Positions 1-6,922 of a stretch of 22,863 nt of DNA are shown here, one piece after another. The first letter of the stretch is position 1. Each line of letters begins with the position of its first letter. The notes beneath the pieces are model-generated. The model made no database searches, had not been told where the DNA came from, and worked only from the letters and a program-made list of their open reading frames with translations. This stretch comes from Candidatus Omnitrophota bacterium (GTDB lineage Bacteria > Omnitrophota > Gorgyraeia > JABMRG01). The stretch is from NCBI GenBank assembly GCA_013202935.1, contig JABMRG010000135.1, positions 1 through 22,863 of the forward strand. Reading direction: 5' to 3'. A program made the translations under genes and the position numbers.

Positions 1-42
1 AAAGAAGAATCTTCACCATAACCCTTTTCACCAAAACAAAAT

Positions 43-759
43 ATGATTGATAGACAAAACCTGCCTAAACATATAGCAATAATAATGGATGGTAACGGAC
101 GCTGGGCAAAAAAGAGACACCTGCCCAAGTTATTAGGCCACCGCGCAGGTGCAAAAACAGTCGACCGAATTACAGAGGCATGCGCAAGGATAGGGATTGA
201 AGCCCTTACCCTTTATAGTTTCTCCACAGAAAATTGGAAGCGTTCTGCTAAAGAGGTTGAAGGCCTGATGGGGCTTCTTTTTAATTATCTTGAAGGAAAG
301 TATAAAAAACTGCAGAAGAATAATATCAGGCTAAATGCCATAGGGAGATTGGACGAACTTCCCCCAAAGGTAAGGACGAGACTCTTTGATGTTATTAAGA
401 AGACATCCAAAAATACGAAGATGACTCTTACGCTTGCTTTAAATTACGGGGGAAGGTCCGAGATAGTTGATGCCACGCGAAAAATCGGTTCAGAGATAAA
501 AGAAGGAAGGCTTAACCCGGATGAGATCCAGGAGGATACAATAGAAAGATATTTATACACAAATGGCCTTCCGGAGGTTGACCTGCTAATAAGGACAAGC
601 GGGGAGTTAAGGATAAGTAACTTTCTTCTCTGGCAGATATCTTATGCAGAGATAGTAGTAACCAAGACATTATGGCCTGATTTTAGGGTTCAGGACCTGC
701 AAAATTGTATTGAGGAGTATACCCAGCGCGAAAGGCGCTTTGGCGCGAGATTATGTTAA
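43..759 (+). CDS. uppS: Undecaprenyl diphosphate synthase (cis-prenyltransferase)
   Basis: Condenses farnesyl diphosphate with isopentenyl diphosphates in cis to make the C55 lipid carrier used for peptidoglycan and other surface polymers; it acts at the inner face of the membrane. The product is 238 residues, close to the family norm. The N-terminal MDGNGRWA motif (catalytic Asp16), the GHRAG segment, SFSTENWKR and the C-terminal RTSGE...SNFLLWQ...YAE...WPDF block are all present. The start is the only sensible ATG: an in-frame TAA lies at 19-21. There is no clear Shine-Dalgarno sequence. The ATG overlaps a TGA in another frame (44-46), so translational coupling to an upstream gene that ends there is possible, but the 42 upstream bases are too short to identify it. 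The gene overlaps cdsA by 7 bp, an order common in bacteria. Confidence 0.97.
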   Translation: MIDRQNLPKHIAIIMDGNGRWAKKRHLPKLLGHRAGAKTVDRITEACARIGIEALTLYSFSTENWKRSAKEVEGLMGLLFNYLEGKYKKLQKNNIRLNAIGRLDELPPKVRTRLFDVIKKTSKNTKMTLTLALNYGGRSEIVDATRKIGSEIKEGRLNPDEIQEDTIERYLYTNGLPEVDLLIRTSGELRISNFLLWQISYAEIVVTKTLWPDFRVQDLQNCIEEYTQRERRFGARLC

Positions 760-1565
760 GACACAGAATATTGAGTTCAATCGGATGGATAATATTTCTA
801 TGGCTTGTTATATTTGTATTGCCTGATTGGTTTCTTGCAGCAGCTGTAGTTATTCTAGTAGGGCTTGGGCTTTATGAGTTTTTCAATATGGCTATAAAGA
901 AAGGCATAGAGGTCTATAGGTATTTTGGTATTATAATCGGCTGCCTTATACCCATAACAATATACTTTCAATTTAAACCTACCGCTGAACTTGAATTTTT
1001 ACTTATTACTGCGGTCTGTCTTGCTGTATTCTTATTGCAATTTACAAGGCGTAAGACCGAGCAGGCCTTAGCAGGTATTGCTACTACTATATTTGGTATA
1101 TTCTATATAAGCTGGTTCTTCTCGTTTATGATAAAGCTGAGGATTATGCCACCCTTAGGTTCAAATGGAAAATTTTTGATACTCTATCTTCTACTTGTAA
1201 CGAAATTAGGGGATATGGCAGCATATTTTATTGGCACAGCGATTGGCAAGCATCAACTTATACCCAGGATCAGCCCCAAGAAGTCGGTCGAAGGAACCAT
1301 AGGTGGATTTCTGGTGAGCCTTACGGCAGCAATTCTTTTTAGAGGGCTTCTTCCTCCGATTGGTATAGCCCATATCGTCATAATAGGTATTATCCTAAGC
1401 ACATTGAGCCAGGTAGGTGACCTATCGGAGTCTCTTATAAAGAGGGACTGTCAGGTGAAGGATTCAAGCTCACTATTTCCGGGCTTAGGCGGAATACTCG
1501 ACCTTATAGACAGCCTTTTATTTACAACACCAATCTTTTACTTCTACTTAAGGCTTATACCATGA
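753..1565 (+). CDS. cdsA: Phosphatidate cytidylyltransferase (CDP-diacylglycerol synthase)
   Basis: Makes CDP-diacylglycerol from phosphatidic acid and CTP, the branch point of phospholipid synthesis, in the inner membrane. The 270-residue product is highly hydrophobic with about seven or eight membrane segments. Near the C-terminus it carries the family signature: SESLIKRD...KDSS...PGLGGILDLIDS (about residues 225-254). The KR/KD/LD/DS skeleton is kept. Two positions differ from the form I know from proteobacteria (PGHGGxLDRxDS): Leu245 stands where His is usual and Leu251 where Arg is usual. From memory, similar PGxGGxLDxxDS variants occur in planctomycete and chlamydial relatives, so this is probably a lineage form, not a dead enzyme. 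It overlaps uppS by 7 bp and dxr by 4 bp (ATGA). Confidence 0.93.
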   Translation: MLRHRILSSIGWIIFLWLVIFVLPDWFLAAAVVILVGLGLYEFFNMAIKKGIEVYRYFGIIIGCLIPITIYFQFKPTAELEFLLITAVCLAVFLLQFTRRKTEQALAGIATTIFGIFYISWFFSFMIKLRIMPPLGSNGKFLILYLLLVTKLGDMAAYFIGTAIGKHQLIPRISPKKSVEGTIGGFLVSLTAAILFRGLLPPIGIAHIVIIGIILSTLSQVGDLSESLIKRDCQVKDSSSLFPGLGGILDLIDSLLFTTPIFYFYLRLIP

Positions 1566-2707
1566 AGAGAGTCGCCATATTGGGTTCAACAGGTTCTATA
1601 GGTATAAATACCCTCAAGGTAATAGAATCACATCCAGATAAGTTTGAAGTTGCCGCACTCTCCTCCTATTCGAATACACAGCTGCTTGAAAGTCAGGTCA
1701 GAAAATTTAAACCATCCCTTGTGACTGTTGTAGACCATGCTAAGTCAAAGGAGTTTAAGAAAAACCCAGGCAGGAGAAAGCTTAAGCTATTTTCAGGGCC
1801 GGATGGCTTAGAACAGATAGCATCATCAAGAGCAATAGACATTGTTGTTATTGCTATATCAGGCGCATGCGCTATAGGCCCGCTCTTAGCAGCCATTAAG
1901 GCAGGTAAGCATATATGCCTGGCTAATAAAGAGTCCTTAGTTGTGGCTGGTGATATAATAATTAAAAAGGCCAAGCGGTTTAACGCATCTATTATACCTA
2001 TAGATAGTGAACATAGCGCAATATTTCAATGCATATCTAACGAAAAAACATCAAAGATAAACAGAATATTCCTAACCGGAAGCGGAGGCGCACTCTTTTC
2101 TACTCCAAGAAAAAGATTTAAGTCATTGAAGGTAAGGGACGTGTTGAAGCACCCTAAATGGAGGATGGGCAAAAAGATAACAGTAGATTCAGCAACCCTT
2201 ATGAATAAGGGGCTGGAGATAATAGAAGCGCAGCATCTTTTTAAGATAGGTGTAGATAAGATAAAGGTTTTAATCCATCCGGAAGCTATTATACACTCGA
2301 TGGTAGAATTTATAGATGGTGCTATTATAGCTCAGCTTGGCGTAACTGATATGAGAGTGCCCATACAGTATGCGCTTACCTATCCTGAAAGAGAAAATAC
2401 CGCCCTTCCTATGGTAGATTTTGCTAAGGTAAAGAGCCTAAACTTTTCATACCCGGATTTTGGCAAATACCCGTGCCTCTCTTTGGCAATAGTGGCAGCA
2501 AGATTAGCTGGGACATATCCCGCTGTCTTAAATGCCGCAGATGAGATAGCTGTCAAGGCGTTCCTTGATAAGAAAATAGACTTCCTGAAGATACCTAAAC
2601 TAATAGAAAAAGTGCTCGGTACACATCATTGTGTGGAAAAACCATCATTAGGTGATATAATGCAGGCAGATAGATGGGCAAGAGAGGAGACTCATAGATT
2701 ATGCTGA
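1562..2707 (+). CDS. dxr: 1-deoxy-D-xylulose 5-phosphate reductoisomerase
   Basis: Second enzyme of the MEP pathway: rearranges and reduces DXP to MEP using NADPH and a divalent metal. The 381-residue protein has the N-terminal Rossmann motif GSTGSIG (residues 8-14), the metal ligands in PIDSEHSA (Asp148 and Glu150), the flexible-loop region HPKWRMGKKI and the KITVDSATLMNKGLE block with ligand Glu219. HPEAIIHSMVEF and the C-terminal helical domain follow. The usual TASGG motif reads TGSGG here, a mild change. It starts by ATGA overlap with cdsA and overlaps rseP by 7 bp. With ispG and ispH in the same window it shows the organism uses the MEP route for isoprenoids, which feeds UppS. Confidence 0.97.
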   Translation: MKRVAILGSTGSIGINTLKVIESHPDKFEVAALSSYSNTQLLESQVRKFKPSLVTVVDHAKSKEFKKNPGRRKLKLFSGPDGLEQIASSRAIDIVVIAISGACAIGPLLAAIKAGKHICLANKESLVVAGDIIIKKAKRFNASIIPIDSEHSAIFQCISNEKTSKINRIFLTGSGGALFSTPRKRFKSLKVRDVLKHPKWRMGKKITVDSATLMNKGLEIIEAQHLFKIGVDKIKVLIHPEAIIHSMVEFIDGAIIAQLGVTDMRVPIQYALTYPERENTALPMVDFAKVKSLNFSYPDFGKYPCLSLAIVAARLAGTYPAVLNAADEIAVKAFLDKKIDFLKIPKLIEKVLGTHHCVEKPSLGDIMQADRWAREETHRLC

Positions 2708-3747
2708 CAGCTATTGTCGTTGTCGTTGTTTTTAGTATAGTTATACTAGTGCATGAGCTTGGACATTTTATAGTAGCGCGCCGTATGGGTATTAGGGTAG
2801 AGAGGTTCTCTTTAGGCTTTGGCAAGATATTATGGTCAAAGAGAAAAGGTGATACAGAATATGCAATAAGCGCTGTACCGCTTGGTGGATATGTAAAGAT
2901 GGCAGGTGAGGAACCCTCTGATAAACATGAGGGTAAACCGTATGAGTTTTATGCAAAGCCCCCAGGGAAACGTTTCTGGGTGCTCTTTTCAGGAGCTGCG
3001 TTAAATTATATCTTTGCGCTTATCCTCTTCTCTTTCATAGTATTTACTCCGCGCATAGGTTATGTGGTTCCAGAGTCGCCTGCCTATGAAGCGGGCTTAA
3101 AGACAGGTGATAATATATTATCCATAGATGAGAAGAAGATAGATTACTGGCATCAGATGCAGAATATAGTTTCGGCAAACATAGGCTCTAAGCCACTCAG
3201 GTTGGAGATTGATAGGGATGGCAAAGTCAAGATTGTTACTATAGTGCCGGAGGTTTTAGAGTCGGAGGGTATGTTTGGCAGAACCAGCAAAAGAGGAATG
3301 CTGGGGGTAGGTTATTATGGCGATGTTACATTATTAAAGGCTAATCCTTTAATATGCCTTAAGACCGGATTTCGTCAGACCCTTAACTATTCCTTATTAA
3401 CATACAGGGTGCTCTGGTATATTGTTACAGGCAAAGTTGCTGCTAAGGATACACTCTCTGGCCCCGTGCGTATAGTACGCGACCTGGCAAAAGCCGTAGA
3501 TGTAGGATTCTTGTATCTTTTATATTTTGTTGCTCTTATAAATCTTGCACTTGCAATATTTAACCTGCTTCCCATACCCGTACTTGATGGAGGGCATATC
3601 CTGTTTTTGGGTATCGAAAGAATACGCAAAAGGCCTCTGAATGTCAAGACCCAGGAAGTCGTGCAATATATAGGTTTTTCACTCCTATTGGCACTTATGT
3701 TATTTGTTACCTGGAATGATATATCAAATATTTTCTTTAAGAAATAA
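2701..3747 (+). CDS. rseP: Site-2 intramembrane zinc metalloprotease, RseP/RasP family
   Basis: Membrane-embedded protease that cuts transmembrane substrates such as anti-sigma factors or signal-peptide remnants. The first membrane segment carries the zinc site HELGH (residues 18-22). A GGYVKMAGEEP motif follows, then a second membrane segment around residues 95-115, and a single PDZ domain at about 118-185 (PESPAYEAGLKTGDNILSI). The C-terminal part has NLLPIPVLDGGH, with the third zinc ligand Asp296. At 348 residues it has one PDZ domain; the E. coli protein has two and is about 100 residues longer. A purine-rich stretch (GAGAGGAG) lies just upstream of the ATG. The substrate cannot be told from the sequence. 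Its place between dxr and ispG matches uppS-cdsA-dxr-rseP clusters in many bacteria. Confidence 0.94.
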   Translation: MLTAIVVVVVFSIVILVHELGHFIVARRMGIRVERFSLGFGKILWSKRKGDTEYAISAVPLGGYVKMAGEEPSDKHEGKPYEFYAKPPGKRFWVLFSGAALNYIFALILFSFIVFTPRIGYVVPESPAYEAGLKTGDNILSIDEKKIDYWHQMQNIVSANIGSKPLRLEIDRDGKVKIVTIVPEVLESEGMFGRTSKRGMLGVGYYGDVTLLKANPLICLKTGFRQTLNYSLLTYRVLWYIVTGKVAAKDTLSGPVRIVRDLAKAVDVGFLYLLYFVALINLALAIFNLLPIPVLDGGHILFLGIERIRKRPLNVKTQEVVQYIGFSLLLALMLFVTWNDISNIFFKK

Positions 3748-3755
3748 TATTTAAG

Positions 3756-4802
3756 ATGATAAGAAGAAGTTCAAGGCAGCTAAGAATAGGCAGAGAAAGC
3801 GTAGGTGGGAATGCGCCAATATCTGTCCAGTCTATGGCAAAGACCGATACAAAAAATGTGGCAGCTACTGTAAAACAGATTAAAAGCTTAGAAAGAATAG
3901 GCTGTGAGATTATAAGGGTAGCTGTTAAGGATGAGGCTTCAGCCAGGGCCATATCGAGAATTAAGAAAAGAATATCAATACCATTAGAGGCAGATATACA
4001 TTTCAATTATAAGTTGGCACTCCTGGCTATAGCCTCAGGCGCAGATGCGATAAGGCTAAACCCAGGCAATATATACAAGCCGAAAGAGGTTAAAGAAGTA
4101 GTAAAGGCTTGTAAAAGTAAGAAGATTCCCATAAGGGTTGGTGCTAATTCTGGGTCCCTGCGAATCAAAGGCCGTACATCTCAAGCGGGTTTAATGGTAA
4201 AAAGTGTAACTCAGTACCTAAAGCTGCTTGAAAGAGAAAAGTTCTATGATATAATGATATCATTGAAGGCATCTGATGTGTCGACTACTATTGAGGCGTA
4301 TCGTAAGATGGCAAAGGTTTGCAAGTACCCGTTGCACCTCGGCGTAACTGCTACAGGTGCAGGAACTGAGGCCATCGTAAAATCTTCAATTGGTATTGGC
4401 ACACTTCTTGCAGAAGGTATTGGCGATACTATAAGGGTCTCTTTGACAGCTTTACCTGAAGACGAGGTGATGGTTGGGAAGAATATTCTGCAGGCACTGG
4501 GCCTAAGGCGTTTTGGCCCTGATATCATATCATGCCCAACCTGTGGCCGCTGTCAAGTAGACTTGGTTAAGATAGTGAGACAAGTTAAGACGAAACTAAC
4601 GACTAACAACTATCGACTATCGACTAAGCATTTCCCAGCACTCGCCATAATGGGTTGTGAAGTAAATGGCCCTGGCGAGGCAAAAGAAGCCGATATCGGC
4701 ATAGCATTTGGCAAAACCGGCGGAGTTATTTTTAAAAAGGGTAAGATTATTAAAAAAGTAAAAACAAAAGATGCTGTAAAGGAATTATTGAGACAGAAAT
4801 GA
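3756..4802 (+). CDS. ispG: 4-hydroxy-3-methylbut-2-enyl diphosphate synthase (MEP pathway Fe-S enzyme)
   Basis: Reductive ring opening of MEcPP to HMBPP, the penultimate MEP step, using a [4Fe-4S] cluster. The 348-residue protein has the N-terminal TIM-barrel motifs (QSMAKTDTKN, EADIHFNY, IRLNPGN, RVGANSGS, LHLGVTATGAG) and the cluster-binding cysteines: CPTCGRC (Cys260, Cys263) and MGCEVNGPGEA (Cys301). It is the short two-domain form, without the extra insertion domain of plant and chlamydial enzymes. Bases 4594-4628, between the two cysteine motifs, are a degenerate five-unit heptamer repeat encoding a basic/polar stretch (KLTTNNYRLSTK) that looks inserted at a tolerant linker. It begins 8 bp after rseP and ends in an ATGA overlap with proS. 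Confidence 0.96.
   Translation: MIRRSSRQLRIGRESVGGNAPISVQSMAKTDTKNVAATVKQIKSLERIGCEIIRVAVKDEASARAISRIKKRISIPLEADIHFNYKLALLAIASGADAIRLNPGNIYKPKEVKEVVKACKSKKIPIRVGANSGSLRIKGRTSQAGLMVKSVTQYLKLLEREKFYDIMISLKASDVSTTIEAYRKMAKVCKYPLHLGVTATGAGTEAIVKSSIGIGTLLAEGIGDTIRVSLTALPEDEVMVGKNILQALGLRRFGPDIISCPTCGRCQVDLVKIVRQVKTKLTTNNYRLSTKHFPALAIMGCEVNGPGEAKEADIGIAFGKTGGVIFKKGKIIKKVKTKDAVKELLRQK
4594..4628 (+). repeat. Degenerate heptamer repeat inside ispG (5 units)
   Basis: Five consecutive 7-base units read AACTAAC, GACTAAC, AACTATC, GACTATC, GACTAAG, consensus RACTAWC. Because 7 is not a multiple of 3, each unit falls in a different codon phase, so the pattern comes from DNA repetition and not from protein repetition. 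The array sits between the two Fe-S cysteine motifs of IspG, and the reading frame stays open. It resembles the array at 5522-5563 in the neighbouring gene. Confidence 0.8.
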
Positions 4803-6508
4803 GATATTCGGAAGCTTTCATACCGACATTAAAAGAAAATCCTGCAGATGCTGAGGCTATAAGCCACAAACTTATGGTAAGGGCAGGGTTAATTAGAAAA
4901 CTTACTGCTGGAGCTTATTCATATCTTCCTTTAGGTCTTAAGGTGCTTAAGAACGTGGAGAAAATAGTGCGCGACGAGATGGACAAGGCAGGAGCTCAGG
5001 AGATACTTATGCCTGCGCTCCAATCTGCTGATCTATGGCATGAGACAGGAAGATATGATGTGTTGGGAGATGAGCTGGTAAAGTTTAAAGACCGCACTGG
5101 CAGGGAGATGGTAATAGGCCCTACCCATGAGGAGGTCGTAACAGATATCGCACGCAATGAACTCCATTCATATAAAGACCTGCCAAAGACGGTATATCAG
5201 ATACAGACAAAACTGCGTGATGAGCCCCGTCCGCGTTTTGGTATTGTAAGAAGCAAAGAATTTATTATGAAGGATGCCTATAGTTTTGATAAGGACGAGA
5301 AGGGCCTTGATAAGAGTTATAAGAAGATGTTTGATACTTATCATGCTATATTTAGGCGTTGTGGCCTCGATACAATCGCTGTTGAGGCAGATACAGGTTT
5401 TATGGGTGGCAGCGAGTCTGCTGAGTTTATGCTTCTTTCTGAAAGTGGTGAAGATATAGTAGCCATGTGTGATGGTTGCGGCTATAAGAGTAGCCTTGCT
5501 ATGGCAGGGTGTCTATTGCTTAAGAAGCAAGAAGCAACTAGCAACAAGCAACTGGCAACTATTAAAGAGGTAGATACACCCGGGGTAACTACTATTGAAA
5601 AAGTAAGCGAGCTACTCAAGTGTAAGCCCCAAAATATGATAAAGACTCTCATATATATAGCTGATAAGAAACCGATAGCTGTATTGGTAAGAGGAGACCA
5701 TGATGTAAATGAGGCGAAACTCCAGTCTTGCTTAAAAGCAAAAGAGCTTTTCTTGGCAGACGATAATGCTATACAGAAAGCTACAGGTGGGCCATTAGGT
5801 TTTTCAGGCCCGTGTGGGCTTAAGGGTGTAAGGTTTGTTATAGATCACGCGGTTTTAGGAATCACAAACGGCGTAACTGGCGCGAACAAAAAAGATAAGC
5901 ACTTTGTCAATGTTGTACCAGGGCGAGATTTTGAGGTTAAAGAGACAGCTGATGTAAGATATATAACAGATGAAGATACATGCCCCAAGTGCAAGAAAAA
6001 GATAAGTCTCAAAAGGGCAATGGAAGTGGGCCATGTATTCAAACTCGGCACAAAGTATTCAGATAGTATGAAGGCAAAGTTCTTAGACTCTGACGGTAAG
6101 GAGAAATCCTTTATTATGGGCTGTTATGGCATAGGAGTAAACAGGATTATAGCAGCAGCAATAGAGCAGAGCAATGACAAAGACGGTATTATCTGGCCCA
6201 TATCTATAGCACCGTATAAGGTTATAATACTTTCATTGAATAAAGAGGATAAGGATGTAGCCAAGGCGTCTGAGAAGATCTACGAAGACCTGTGCAAGGA
6301 AGGTATTGAAACGCTGCTAGACGACAGAGATATAAGCCCTGGAATGAAGTTTAAAGACGCTGACTTGATAGGCATACCTTTGCAGGTAATAATAGGCCCC
6401 AAGAAGATAAAAGATTCTAAGCTTGAACTCAAAATAAGAGCCACCAACAAAAATGAAGATCTCCCACCACAAAAGGCACTCTCCGCAGTAAAGAAATACC
6501 TCACCTAA
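4799..6508 (+). CDS. proS: Prolyl-tRNA synthetase, bacterial type with editing domain
   Basis: Class II synthetase that charges tRNA-Pro. The 569-residue length fits the bacterial type. In order: motif 1 region (GLKVLKNVEKIVRDEMDKAGAQEILMP), the GPTHEE motif, motif 2 (RDEPRPRFGIVRSKEF), a linker with CDGCGY, the YbaK-like editing domain at about residues 255-390 (GGPLGFSGPCGL) that clears mischarged Ala-tRNA-Pro, motif 3 (GCYGIGVNRIIAA) and the C-terminal anticodon-binding domain with the DDRDISPGMKFKDADLIGIP block. A heptamer repeat array (5522-5563) sits in the linker before the editing domain. The gene starts by ATGA overlap with ispG and is the last of its operon; repeat DNA follows three bases after the stop. 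Confidence 0.97.
   Translation: MRYSEAFIPTLKENPADAEAISHKLMVRAGLIRKLTAGAYSYLPLGLKVLKNVEKIVRDEMDKAGAQEILMPALQSADLWHETGRYDVLGDELVKFKDRTGREMVIGPTHEEVVTDIARNELHSYKDLPKTVYQIQTKLRDEPRPRFGIVRSKEFIMKDAYSFDKDEKGLDKSYKKMFDTYHAIFRRCGLDTIAVEADTGFMGGSESAEFMLLSESGEDIVAMCDGCGYKSSLAMAGCLLLKKQEATSNKQLATIKEVDTPGVTTIEKVSELLKCKPQNMIKTLIYIADKKPIAVLVRGDHDVNEAKLQSCLKAKELFLADDNAIQKATGGPLGFSGPCGLKGVRFVIDHAVLGITNGVTGANKKDKHFVNVVPGRDFEVKETADVRYITDEDTCPKCKKKISLKRAMEVGHVFKLGTKYSDSMKAKFLDSDGKEKSFIMGCYGIGVNRIIAAAIEQSNDKDGIIWPISIAPYKVIILSLNKEDKDVAKASEKIYEDLCKEGIETLLDDRDISPGMKFKDADLIGIPLQVIIGPKKIKDSKLELKIRATNKNEDLPPQKALSAVKKYLT
5522..5563 (+). repeat. Degenerate heptamer repeat inside proS (6 units)
   Basis: Six consecutive heptamers: AAGAAGC, AAGAAGC, AACTAGC, AACAAGC, AACTGGC, AACTATT. 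They total 42 bases (14 codons), so the frame is kept, and they encode KKQEATSNKQLATI-like sequence at about residues 242-255, just before the editing domain. The unit is related to that in ispG (AACTATC there, AACTATT here), and both arrays lie in poorly conserved linkers. Confidence 0.8.
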
Positions 6509-6510
6509 AA

Positions 6511-6778
6511 GGGGACGTTTCTCTCGCCTTCGGCTCGAGGAACCAGTCAGGTAAGAAGTTCGTTGGAGTTTTTGGTTTCACCCGCTTACCTAAAGGGAAC
6601 GTTTCACTCAGTCCTAACTCTTTTGCCTATAACGTATTACGAAAACGTAGTTTACACTTTTGCAGCAATAAATCATCTGTACTGTAAGTAATTATCCATG
6701 CGGTCTACAAAAAAAGTGTAAAGTACATTTCTATAACTCATTGTGTATTAATAGGATAAAAGCGAGAGAAACGTTCCC
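6511..6778. repeat. Composite inverted-repeat element (REP/MITE-like)
   Basis: The outer arms are 6511-6527 (GGGGACGTTTCTCTCGC) and 6762-6778, whose reverse complement matches at 16 of 17 bases. A partial direct copy (GGGAACGTTTCACTC) is at 6595-6609. Nested inside is a second inverted pair, 6647-6661 and 6712-6726, matching at 14 of 15 bases around TTTACACTTTT. A further short pair, AGGTAAG (6549-6555) and CTTACCT (6585-6591), bounds the segment shared with hisC. There is no transposase and no coding potential. The GGGGAC head recalls the REP-like motifs at 14310-14458. It could also serve as a transcription terminator or RNA-stabilising structure for the upstream operon. Confidence 0.65.
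6538..6580 (+). repeat. Repeat copy A (also found inside hisC)
   Basis: The 21 bases 6538-6558 are identical to 15444-15464 within hisC, and the 10 bases 6571-6580 (TTTGGTTTCA) are identical to 15479-15488. The intervening bases are similar but differ by small indels. Both copies have the same orientation. An imperfect inverted pair, GGAACCA and TGGTTTC, lies near the ends. Confidence 0.8.
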
Positions 6779-6800
6779 AAACATGTTCCTAAAAAAGTGC

Positions 6801-6830
6801 TTGACAAAAGTGATGCTTATGTAATATAAT
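6801..6830 (+). promoter_or_regulatory. Sigma-70-type promoter for the rimP-nusA-infB operon
   Basis: A perfect -35 TTGACA (6801-6806) and a perfect -10 TATAAT (6825-6830) are separated by 18 bases. Transcription should start near 6836-6838, about 65 bases ahead of rimP. It lies just outside the right arm of the repeat element and is the strongest promoter-like sequence in the window. Confidence 0.85.
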
Positions 6831-6863
6831 CTCTTTACAAATTTAGTTGTGAAAGGAGAACGC

Positions 6864-6895
6864 AAGTGGGTCGACGTATGTTTACCCGCTTTTTT
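6864..6895 (+). terminator. Leader hairpin with T-run directly before rimP (candidate attenuator)
   Basis: AAGTGGGT (6864-6871) pairs with ACCCGCTT (6884-6891), eight pairs with one G-U, around a 12-base loop. Six T residues follow (6890-6895, overlapping the stem end). The hairpin is downstream of the operon's own promoter and ends five bases before the rimP ATG. It is therefore placed to act as a 5' leader attenuator, not as the end of the previous operon. NusA, encoded next, affects termination at such hairpins, so feedback is plausible but unproven. Confidence 0.6.
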
Positions 6896-6922
6896 ATTCT
6901 ATGGAACTTCAAGATAGATTAG
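6866..6922 (+). CDS. Possible 18-codon leader peptide overlapping the rimP start
   Basis: AAAGGAGA (6852-6859) is the best ribosome-binding sequence near rimP, yet it is spaced for a GTG at 6866-6868 in a different frame from rimP. That frame runs 18 codons (read as MGRRMFTRFFILWNFKID) through the leader hairpin and stops at a TAG (6920-6922) inside rimP. It could couple translation into rimP or control formation of the hairpin. It is too short to support from sequence alone. Against it, the ribosome-binding sequence may serve rimP through RNA folding. Confidence 0.3.
   Translation: MGRRMFTRFFILWNFKID

Larger units (their letters stand above)
6509..6900. other. Gene-free spacer between proS and rimP
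   Basis: No convincing protein gene lies here apart from one possible short leader reading frame. In order the stretch holds a composite inverted-repeat element (6511-6778) containing a segment also found inside hisC, a consensus promoter (6801-6830), a strong ribosome-binding sequence (6852-6859) and a terminator-like hairpin (6864-6895) that abuts the rimP start. Confidence 0.85.

Noticed and set aside
1..42. 3' end of an upstream gene such as frr
   Set aside because: Three different frames can be read to a stop within 50 bases, and none gives a recognisable C-terminus in so short a stretch.
4594..5563. CRISPR array or coding tandem peptide repeat as explanation for the heptamers
   Set aside because: Units are 7 bases with no spacers, and codon phase changes each unit, so neither a CRISPR nor a protein-level repeat fits.
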